Source of the DNA: Bagarius yarrelli
Taxonomy: Eukaryota > Chordata > Actinopteri > Siluriformes > Sisoridae
Direction: 5' to 3'
Assembly (NCBI GenBank): GCA_005784505.1
Contig: VCAZ01000041.1
Span: 2,490,001 to 2,554,000, forward strand
DNA: 64,000 bases
Numbering within the stretch: the stretch's first letter is position 1; every line of letters begins with the position of its first letter. A program made the position numbers and the translations under genes. The notes under the pieces are model-generated. The model made no database searches. It was not told the DNA's origin and saw only the letters and a list, made by a program, of their open reading frames with translations. Below, piece by piece: positions 54,311 through 64,000 of the stretch.

Positions 54311-56927
54311 AACCTACTAAATACACTAAGATCTCTAGTCCTAAATTGATTCAATGAATCCAGAAACCTTTAACATGTTTTTCAGGAGTCGATCACCTCT
54401 AAAATTGCTCTTTTCACTGTTTAAATTGACACAAGCCATCATAGCTAGTCACACGTGGTGTCCAACCAAAACCATCTCAATGCATTAGCTAACGTCTTGT
54501 ACATGTAAAGCATATTGAATCCTTCCACACATTTGTATTAATTTAAAATTTTTCTGTTGTATCTTATAATGTGTTTGCTGCTTTTATGTCTGTCTTCATC
54601 AGGATGCAATCCAGCTCTTAAAAACTAAAAATGCAAACACTGGTTTCAGAGTGGCCCTCCTGTTGGGAAGTAATGGGTATCTTTAGAAAATAGAAATGTG
54701 CAGAACAGTTACAAAGCAAAAACTTTTCTTGGTAGAAATAGAGTACTACTATGAATGAAGAATTACTAGTTATTGTTTATGACTAGTAGTTGTTGAATTT
54801 TGTTTTGTTGAATTTCATTTGTGCCCCTATCCCCCTTGTCAGCCCAAAGTAATGCATACAAACATTATTCACATATTATTTGTGTTTACTTTCACTGGTG
54901 TAAATCTTAAAAAGTCACCATTTGATTTTTACTTTATCTCAAACTCAGTCGCACCAACTGGGTGAGTATTGCAACTGAGTGCAGCACATATTTGGGAGAA
55001 AAATTATTAGCAAAGTGTAAATATCTCACAATTATATTACTAAAATAAAATAACCTTATTTTTTATGAACTACATAAAAGCAACAAGGACGAATAAAGAA
55101 CGATTAAAAAATAAAAACAAATAAAAACGATCTAAGAAGCCACTGAACTCTCACATAGTTCATGGGCGGTATGGAGACTAGGCCCACACCAAGGCAAAAT
55201 GTCTAAAGCACATGGCGCACGTGAATCACTTGTGCTACAGATGTTATGTTTATCATTCTTTTGAATTAAACAAAACACATTATTTTATTTTCCTTTTTAT
55301 TTGCATTTAAAAGGGTAGCAAGTAAAACAAATAAAATAGTATTGGAAAGAAGCTATAAAAATAAAAATTAGACAGGCTTTTGTGGGCAGAGAATAACATA
55401 TATTTTTGTGGAAGGGGGCAGGAGCAAGCGAGAATCTTACGGGAGCAGGCGGGAGGGGGACTGAAAAATCTGTCCCAGGTAGGTTTCTACACCAACTGTG
55501 CTCTAAACCCTAAACCCTTTAGCTATTATTGGTGGTAATCATTTTGCTACTATTTTAAGTGTGTGTTTTATACATATACAGTATAAAGTCCAGGCTTGTT
55601 CAGGTATAGAGGACACAACCATTTATGGTTAGATTTTAAGCCCATTGCCCTAACCCCTAAGCACTACTGCTGGCCAGATGCATGCACAACCTGTCAAATA
55701 CAGTTGATTATCTAAAGTTTCCACGACCCTTGCAGTTTTCCTCATAACTGTCTCCAGCTGTGCTGAATTTCCAGGCAGCTTGGTGGTTTTACTTGTCTCC
55801 TTGGTTTCTGTGGCTCGGAAACACTAGACGCGGGACAGCATGGCCCTGCTGAGGAAGTTATTGATCTGTCTGTCATTCAAAACTGAGTGAAGCGAAGTGC
55901 TGCAGAAAAATGGCTAATGAACATTTTCTTGCAGAGGACTATAGTTTTAGAATAATAGTTTTACTATTACCAATTTAACATTTAGTGCAGAACCTATCCT
56001 CTAACCCTGACCCCTAAAAAACCCTCTATATTTTTATTTACAAATAGTTCAACTCGTTTTACAATTAGAGAGTAAAAGGTCAGAATTGACAGTGTTATAA
56101 TTATATAAAAAACACTTTTTTATTAGGTTCGGTACTGATTGTTCCAAAATAAATAAATTGGTTACATAAATATGCAAACAATTATGGAATCTAATTGGTC
56201 AAAATATGATCAGTATTTTTATTTCAACAGCAGCTCTGACAGCCTTTTTGGCTGAAGTTCAAATCTCAGGTTTATATAAATTAGCTTATTATAACAATTA
56301 CAACATTATGTTTCTCTAAAAACATTCAATGATTTATCAGGACCTGTACGACAGACAATCCACATAGACACAGAGTAAAAACCGGTTCACAGTTTATAAT
56401 TTATGGGAGTACTAGAAAATTATACTAGTACTTTGATGAAGTTGGTATACCGGCTGTGATGCGATCACTTGAGACATATATATTCATATGTACATTATTA
56501 CTAGTGGTAATTTCAAGTTCATGTTGAATAGTTTGAATCATTACATTTATACTACGTTTACATTATCTAGCAGACACCATTATCCAGATCGACGTACAAA
56601 AGTGCTTTGAGTCTTATCATTGAACAAATCAGTACTGGTAGGCTAGATCATGATAACTGTTGAAAAAGAGCTAAAAAGAGCAACTTTTTTAAACTTACAA
56701 TTTAAAGTGCCTGGTATCATTAATTACTATATATAATCAACATGTGAAAAGCGCTCATGCGGCAAAATAATAATAATTGGCAAAATTAACCCAGTCAGAA
56801 TTACTGTCATCTTCTGACCAATCTGAATCCACAGCTATGTGGTGTAAAAGATGTTTGTTTTCTTAAAAGCCTTTTCTTACCTCTCTCTCTCCTCTCTTTC
56901 TCTCGCTCTCCATCCCTCCCCACTCAG
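54311..56927. other. Intergenic region right of the tRNA array
   Basis: AT-rich with no recognisable exon. One further relic B-like stretch at about 55605-55700 (ccctaacccctaagcactac, then tgctggccagatgcatgcac) lies 1.3 kb outside the array. A 'gcgggaggggga' transposon-end-like fragment lies near 55410-55480, and a SINE tail at 56557-56620. Confidence 0.45.
56557..56620 (-). mobile_element. SINE tail fragment (antisense)
   Basis: 'tttacattatctagcagaca' then 'ccattatccagatcgacgta' is the reversed SINE tail without a head. Confidence 0.5.
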
Positions 56928-57743
56928 CTTTGTCGCTCCCCAAAAGCTACAGGACATTTATGCGACAGCTGCTAAACAACTGAAATAGAGAAAATGGAAA
57001 AAATGAGAAAGGAAATAAGACAGGTGAGCTATTGCTTCATACACACTACAACATTCATGCTTTTTAATTACCTGTCATTAACAAAAAAGTTTCTAATTTT
57101 TAATAATAATTAAGTTTTTATTGATTGCATTTCATGCAATGCCAAATGATTAACGTTATAATGTTCTGGTTTATTTCAAACACAATTATTAAATGCATTT
57201 TAATAGTTTATTTGTTGATAATTGCCCTTTTGGGGTTTTGTTTGTTCATGATATAAAGACTGCTAATGTTGTGTCTATGTGCAAATGAACTAAAAGTGTG
57301 TTTTGTTTGGGTTTATTGAATGCGAATTATTAATTATTTATATGTTGTATCTTATACACATATTATTACTTTAAATAACAATATAAAACCATTGTATTAA
57401 AGTCAAATACAGTCAAAAACAGTCAAATACATAGAAACATCACTGAGACACTGTGCATAACAACAGATGGGCTCCAGTCAGTAAGTGTGTATCAATACTG
57501 TGCCCTATAGAGCACGTGGACCTGATTAAACTGTCTATTAGTATCAGGCGCTGATGGCAAAGTCACTCTGACCTCTCCATCACTATTTTTTAAAGATTTT
57601 GTTCTGGGAAAAAAGCCAGAGGGACAGACACTAAGATGAGGATAAAGATAGAGAGATAGATAAAGATATAAAGAGAGAAAGAGTCAAGGACATACAAAAT
57701 AAACCTCCTCTGCTCTCAATTCCCAGATTGTGAAAGTGAGAAG

Positions 57744-57797
<54 letters not shown>

Positions 57798-58352
57798 TTC
57801 AAACAAAATAATTATTTCGATTACCCATAAAATTATTAAATCTTTCCTTCCTCTCTTTCTTCCCTCCTTCCCTACCTCCATCCCTCCCTCCCTCCTTCCT
57901 TCCCACCCTCCTATATTTATATTTCTGATGTTCATTTGTTTGTTTATTTGTTTTCTTCCTTCCTTCCTTTCCTTCATATCTTTTTATGTAGTTATTTAGG
58001 CACTAAAAACATGACAAAGGTCACACACACAGTGTTTTTGTACACTTCAGTTCGGGTATTCCATCTCACTCGCCACCTTGCAAGTCTTTCTGTCTTTCTT
58101 TTTCTCCCTCTCACACTTTGCCAGCCTGTCTATCTGTAACTCTCTCTCTCTTTCTTCTATTTCTTCTATTTCTCTGTCTCTCTCTCCTCTAGGCTGAAGG
58201 TCAGAAGCATGCGGTTGGAGTTTCTTTCTCTGTTGCTGAAGAAATAGAGATAAGAGGGGGAGACAAAATCACCAAACTCCGCCCCTCATGTCATTCTTTT
58301 ATGGAATGCTGTGTAGTACAGTGGATCAACAGACGAGCAGCAAAGATCGCAG
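56928..58352 (+). CDS. Candidate two-exon spliced ORF (weak)
   Basis: Candidate exon 1, 56928-57023, follows a CT-rich tract and AG. It has an ATG at 56994 (MEKMRKEIRQ, A at -3 and G at +4) and ends CAG|GTGAGC. Candidate exon 2, 58193-58352, follows a CT-rich tract and AG. It is in the same phase (AEGQKHAVGVSFSVAEEIEI, then RGGDKITKLRPSC) and ends G|GTACAC. No third exon and no protein family is recognised. It could be the 5' end of a gene leaving the window, a non-coding RNA or chance, and confidence is low. Confidence 0.2.
57745..57799. repeat. (TG)n microsatellite
   Basis: About 27 TG repeats with one interruption near the end. Confidence 0.9.
57843..57975. repeat. (CCTT)n-like pyrimidine tract
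   Basis: CTTC, CCTC and TTCC words in two blocks separated by an AT/GT-rich stretch (57913-57950). The ORFs through it are low complexity. Confidence 0.8.
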
Positions 58353-58469
58353 GTACACACACGCACAGATAAAATCAAATGTAATAAATTTATGTTAATG
58401 GTCTACCATCACTAGAGTGTTTATTTTAGTTAGAAGTTTAGAATTTTTTTTCACAAGAGAACTTTTTAT

Positions 58470-58550
58470 CTAAGTGAACAGTTAAGGGGTTAAGGGTTTT
58501 GCTCAGTGGCCTTGCATTGACAGCTTAACTACTGCGCTACCATTTCCCAA
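58470..58550 (-). mobile_element. SINE fragment (antisense)
   Basis: 'ggggttaagggttttgctca' then 'ttaactactgcgctaccatt' is the reversed body and head of the tRNA-derived SINE. The tail is missing. Confidence 0.55.
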
Positions 58551-59089
58551 CTAATCCAGCTGCTGGGAGTTCAGCAAGTCCATTTACACAATAAACAATC
58601 CCAAATCTAGAAAATAATAAAATGGTTGCATTAAGCAGGTCATCCGGTGTAAGACATGTGACAAATAAAATATGAGATTTAGGTGATCCTCTGTATATAA
58701 AGGTTATTTGTTACTTCTAGTATGCTGTTTTTGTCTAGTATCAAGTAGGCTCCGTTACTGGTATATTTTAGGGTGCAATTTTTGAAGATGTTGGAAACAC
58801 TTAAACTAAACGCACAGTGTCTCTTGCATTAGTTTGATATTGTTCTCTGGAAGCAATATTAAGAGACCACAACTAATGTAAACAGTTTCAAAAAACACAT
58901 TAGTGTGTTACATATAGACAAAATTAATATTATAACACTTGACTGCATGCAGGGGTGTTTTTTTGGAAGATCCTATTTAACATTTAGTTTTAAACTTTTT
59001 TAATAATTACCTTTACACTTTTGGAAAGTCTTTCCCTTAGATTGTGTTGTTTGACTGTGGGGATTTGATCATATAGTCACAATAGATCA

Positions 59090-59245
59090 GACACTGGATC
59101 AGGCACTAATGTTGGGTGAAGAGGTCTGTGAGGTAGTCATTTGTCCAGTTCATCCCAAAGGTGTTCAGAGGGGTTGAGTCATGGCTCTGTGCAGGATACT
59201 CCAGTTCTTCCACTCCAACCAGAACACAGCACGGAACTTAGGGAT
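59090..59245. repeat. Dispersed DNA repeat (second copy)
   Basis: 'gtccagttcatcccaaaggt', then 'gttcagaggggttgagtcat' and 'ggctctgtgcaggatactcc', matches the copy at 32251-32430 in order. The ORFs at 59141-59468 run through it and are not genes. Confidence 0.55.
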
Positions 59246-59801
59246 TTTACAGTGTTTGAGCCTCTACGAATGTTTGGCAATATGGTATATGTTGATTTTG
59301 GTAAAAAAAAAACAAGACAATGTATTTGAAATAATCTTGATACTCTCAATGTCCCAGCTTAGAAAATTATTTGCCTTAATGTTCTACATAGTATCCATTA
59401 AGATATTTACCATAAGTCTAAGATATTTAGTTTTTCCAATTAAAGGAACTAAATGTATTCTAGAGTGACCAGTGAGTCTATCTAAAGGGTTAACAGAAGG
59501 GTGTGAATAGTCCAAACTAGTAACAAGTTTCAGAAATCAAGCACAGGGATAATAAACAATGGTGTCTTTAGACTATGTTGAACTGCAAAATAGCAGCCTG
59601 GATCCATCTTCTTAAGAGCTTTACTTCATAGTGCTGAGCTGTGCACTTCTGATGCACAAATAAACCTAAATTATTAACTGCTCTCAGCATTTAATGCTTC
59701 CTGATTGATAAAGTGAATTTTTATGTCACAGCCATATCGTAAAATTAGCAAAACTACTTCTTGTCAGTCATCCAGTACTGCTAGTTAAATTGTTAAATAT
59801 G

Positions 59802-59820
59802 CTCTCTCTCTCTCTTTCTC

Positions 59821-59877
<57 letters not shown>

Positions 59878-59914
59878 TTCTCTCTCTCTCTTTCTCTCTC
59901 CCTCTCTCTCTCTC
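59802..59914. repeat. (CT)n microsatellite
   Basis: About 110 bases of CT repeats with a few TTT and GT interruptions. Confidence 0.9.
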
Positions 59915-61814
59915 AACATCATCAAATCAATACTGTATTAGGTCTACATATTGGTAATGAATTACAGACTGCCTCAAGCCATTTCAGAATGCAACCATTT
60001 CCAAGATAAATAAAACCATAGAGGAATTTAGTAGAATATAATAAATAAATAACATTTAATTTAAAAAATAGTAATATAATATAAGAGCAGCAATAATGTC
60101 TTCCTCTAAAGCATTGAATAAAACCTGTAACAATACAGAGCAAAGACGTATGTGGTCGTGATTAACATTCACAGACATCTGGTTGACCATTCAGGTTACA
60201 CTTAATTGTTACACCTTTAACGCAACAATTTCAACTTATTTAAATCACAGCTTCAGTGTAATAAACTCCCTTTTTCATCGATGCCCTCATTTTTTTTGTA
60301 CACATACTTATACCAGGGCTGTTCCTAAAAATGTCAAAATCCAAATTACTCAACATCATCTTTCTAAACACCGTACACATATGTATTATAATTCTAAACA
60401 CCATGTAGTTGATTTAAACTGATGTTCGTCAGAAAGCTCTACCTTCCTGGAAAGTAAAAAAGCTAAATTTTAAGTATGTTGTAAGAAATTTAGCTGCTGA
60501 ATTACAGTAAAAGGTGAAAGCTTGTGGCTGATACATGCATCAGGATGAGACAGGGTTTTAAAGCATCCTAATGTACTGCTGATCAGTGCAGCAAGGGGAA
60601 AAATCCCCCTGAAATTAAAGAGAGATCATTTCCCCATTAGCTGCTTACCCACTAAAAGAAAAGCGTAGATGGATAAAGCGACCTGGATAAGTGCCGATTA
60701 GGGAGTTAAAAGAACTCCTTAAGTGTATTAAAAACTCAAACAGTGTCAGTGAATGTTGACTAAAGTGTTTTTTCTATATGTAGGCAGTAATGGACCTGAT
60801 ATTGTCCACGTTTTCAACTCGAGGCAGTAAAAAATAATCGGATAGTTAAGTATGAAAATCTAAATTCAAACTATATATGTTGCATACAGGGAAAAGCTTT
60901 TTTGATTGTGTGTTTGTGTCATAAAAAAGCTTTTAACATATCCCAGTTGATGAAAGCTAGTCTAAGAGCTAGTGTAAAAGCACAGGGGGCACCATAAGGT
61001 GGTGCCCAGGGAAAAGGTAGTTTATCTGTAGCGGTGCTGTAGGACTCAACCCGGACCCCCAGCGGCTAAACCACCATTTCAGTGTTCTGCAAACCACGTA
61101 TTCAACTGCAGTTCCTTTATCATAAACACGCTAATTGCTTATACATACATACATACTAGCCGTTAGGTAATTACTAAAGCCTGATCAATAAAAGTAAAAT
61201 AGTTCAAAGAAATCTGTCACATCGGCCTGCGATAAGTTACATAAACTAACAACAATATCACTTAATATGTCACTTAGCTAGGTGTCTGTGAATACATCAA
61301 AATGTTTCATTCTTTCACAAATCTATATAATCAGTGACAGTAAAGTAATAGTTAAATCAAACTTAATAATTAGCTGATTAAAAAATAAAATGTCACTTAA
61401 CCAGCTAGTTAGGTGACTGGATATCTAGAATGATGTATAATAAGGAAGTTATTTAAAAAGAAGCACATTTCAACATTAAAAATAATTATAATCAAAACAA
61501 TACATGTTTATATTGAAGCATTTTTCAACTTATACTGTTATCCAACAAATAATCTACTTAGCAAATTAACATGTGACTTAGGTTAGCTACTTAGGTAACT
61601 ACTTATATTTTTAGCAGAATGTACTGTAGCTCTGACCGATTGCTATAAGCTAGCAAGTTTCTGCAGACATAAATGGACATGAAGACAGAAATGCATAGGG
61701 ACTCGCCGATACCTGCAGACTAGATACAATATCCCAAAATTCGTGGAAGCTGAGAATAAGCAAGAGAAATAAGTGCCACTTAAGTAAGTGTCACATCGAA
61801 ATCTTATACCTTCA

Positions 61815-62300
61815 AATTATATTGTGGGCGAAAATGAGTATGCAAGACAAGTAGTCTGTCTGATTCCTTAGTATGCGAATTACAGTATACAGTATAAAGT
61901 TACCAGAAGACCCACTAGTCCCGTCTGGATTTTAAAGTACGCACACAATGCATACTTCAAGCCACAGTAGAGAAGACTCTTTATATGTGGAAGTGGCAGA
62001 AAGCACCCATGTTGCATTTTTCCAGTGCTTTAAGTAGCTTTAATTGCTTAAATAATTAAACATGGTTCCTTATAGTTAAAATGCACTCATTTACTATCAT
62101 CCAAGTAAACATTTATTTTAAATTTGCACTGCTGTGACATTATTTGTCATCACATGTCAATATCAAAATGGCGGATGTAGTATGTCTGAATTTTATTCAT
62201 ACTACCCGTAACCATACTATACTTTTTTAACGGTTGAAAAGTATGAACATACTGAAATGTAGTACCTATTTAAGCAGTATGTGATTTTGGATGGAGCCTG
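61815..62300. repeat. Dispersed 'agtatg/catact' repeat
   Basis: The left part has 'gagtatgcaagacaagtagt' and tagtatgcgaatt. The right part has 'ggcggatgtagtatgtctga', 'cataccactac'-like words and ends 'gattttggatggagcc'. The inverted agtatg/catact words suggest a non-autonomous DNA element. The ends are approximate. Confidence 0.4.
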
Positions 62301-62893
62301 ATAGTGATATAAAGCTGACGATTGGTCTCATATGTGTTAAGCAGACCAATGAGTTGTCTTTGTGGGTGGACTTTACAGTCAATTCTACTAAGTTATAGTT
62401 ATGCCGCATTTTATTTTCAGTACCGTTAACAGCATTATAACAGGGGAATAATAATTTCTTTGATTACTTGTTACTGAAAAAAGTAAAGCTGTTAATAGTG
62501 CTGTTTATTCCCATCACTGTAATTCATTTACAGAAGAGATTGTTAAAAATTTTAGTGGAATGTTTTTACTTAAGCAAACGTAGCATTAAACTAGATGCTC
62601 CATAAATCTGGAGTAAGTGAATCTGGAGTAATTTCCTAAAATTAATGAATTAAATGCAATGAGTCATTTGGGTATGAATTGACTCGGTTAAATGGGTTGA
62701 CTCAAGCAATAAATAATGCAAAAGGTTACAGATTATCACTAGTCAAGATTATTATCATTTTATTATTTTAAAAAAACTACAAAGACATTAGAAATCATGA
62801 AGGGAATTGTCTCACATGCTAATCAACTTATTTCAAAGCACAAGCGTGACCAACTTGATATCACCCGAATGACGAAATGGAAGAGGGTGTGGG

Positions 62894-62954
62894 AAGAGAG
62901 ACAGAGAGAGATAGAGAGAGAGGGTGAGAGAGAAGGAAAGAGGGAGAGAGAGAG
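62894..62954. repeat. (GA)n microsatellite
   Basis: About 60 bases of GAGA with GG and AT interruptions. Confidence 0.85.
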
Positions 62955-64000
62955 CGCTTTTACTATTGCTTTGCATAATTGCGGCTCAGGGAGCGTCAGC
63001 ATAAAGGAAGCCAGATCAAAGGACAAAACCTCATACATAAATTGTTTACTATCTCACACAGGACTCCATGAACGAGCTGCACTGACTATTTGGAATAGAC
63101 TTTCAAGTTTGGAAGGTTTTTTTAAAAAAAATCGCCAATCATGTGGATTCGAGAGTTCCTGATTTTGCTCAGGATTTTAGTTTACAGAATGTTGTGACTC
63201 TGATGGAATTTCCTTACTTAATCAATTTTTGGGGTGTTTATCCATAATTTTGACCTGCACTTTTGCACCTATTGGGACTTCCTTATGGATTGCTTCAGGA
63301 GTTCATCCACTGATATCAATACTCCAATTCATTTTTGGCTCAGGATTTCACCTCTTATTTTTTTCTTATATTTTTACCTAGTAGGTACATACATAGGTAT
63401 ATGTATGCTTTTTTCCCCCAGCATATTAGACTATTCCGATCTTTGTCACTATTAACTGCATGTTACATGAAACCCATGTTGAGACTTAGACTTTATTATG
63501 TATTCTAACTATTTATGTACCATTTGTAGGAACATGCTATGCATGGTTTGAAGCCTTATTCCTATCTGAAAACTGTTTATTGTAATTGTTCACAAGTTGA
63601 AGCAATTCACAGCTTTATGTCCCAAAGCATTTCATGCACAGGTTTTAAATTCATTTTTAATCTGACAGCATCTTCATGGAGTCAATGCATTTTCACATCA
63701 TTTTTTCAACTTTTTTTTTTCGCTGTTATTTAAATTATTTATTATCTTGGAATTTGGAGAACCTTCTAACTAACTGACTATTTCATCTTATCATTACCCG
63801 AAAACTGGACCACCATTCATTTCTCCATATCTTCTTTATCCTTTAATGCGGATTATGTTTTCTTCAAAATGTCCAAGGACCAATGAAATTCCAGATATTA
63901 TTAAGACTTAACATGTTAAGAAAGACACAGATCTAAAATCCAGCTCAGGTTTCCTGCTGTTTTCTTTTTTTTTATTGATGGTAGTTGCATTCACACTACA

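Larger units (their letters stand above)
59915..64000. other. Intergenic, no gene recognised
   Basis: AT-rich sequence with short tracts (ACAT near 61141-61157, GA at 62894-62954) and one dispersed repeat (about 61815-62300). The 121-codon ORF at 62797-63162 crosses the GA tract, has no domain and is not called. Confidence 0.45.

Noticed and set aside
56928..56986. Open frame FVAPQKLQDIYATAAKQLK ending in TAG, as the last exon of a gene
   Set aside because: It follows an AG after a CT tract, but no upstream exon was found and the segment is too short to judge. It is treated only as part of the weak candidate.
57684..57999. Pair of opposite ORFs across 57.7-58.0 kb
   Set aside because: Both are translations of the TG and CCTT tracts.
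62797..63162. 121-codon ORF near the right end
   Set aside because: It spans a GA microsatellite, has a biased Arg/Glu composition, and shows no domain.

Overview
The window is eukaryotic genomic DNA from a teleost fish. The evidence is the intron-rich genes with vertebrate exon lengths, the dense tRNA-derived SINEs whose tails end in a 'ctctggataagggcgtctgcc' type 3' end, and the many microsatellites and hAT-type DNA transposon remnants. The SINE family resembles elements I associate with catfishes and relatives, so a siluriform is a reasonable but unproven guess.

Three protein-coding genes are well supported. Annexin A4 (anxa4, + strand, 2025-15259) lacks only its short start-codon exon, which I could not place. 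A six-exon RING/B-box/coiled-coil/B30.2 TRIM E3 ligase gene lies on the - strand (18241-26908). PCNA (+ strand, 34501-36568) is complete in six exons. Splice sites and phases were checked by hand for all three. PCNA intron 1 carries a perfect CRE overlapping or adjoining two E2F-type sites, so the gene may have an intronic cell-cycle enhancer or alternative promoter.

The most striking region is 37.1-54.3 kb, just downstream of PCNA. It is a tandem array of about 1.35-kb units, all tRNA genes on the - strand. Each full unit carries one tRNA-Ser(UGA) and one tRNA-Ser(CGA). I count 13 full-length UGA copies plus one truncated, and 11 CGA copies plus one edge pseudogene. The spacer of each unit also appears to consist largely of decayed tRNA-Ser copies in the same orientation. 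Outer units are degenerate and inner ones nearly identical, as expected from unequal crossing-over. Two short units share the same deletion of the CGA gene.

From 54.3 kb to the end I see no firm gene. There are repeats, microsatellites and one weak two-exon spliced ORF candidate (56928-58352). Elsewhere the sequence is intron or intergenic DNA with SINEs, a LINE reverse-transcriptase remnant (about 23.4-23.8 kb) and non-autonomous DNA elements.
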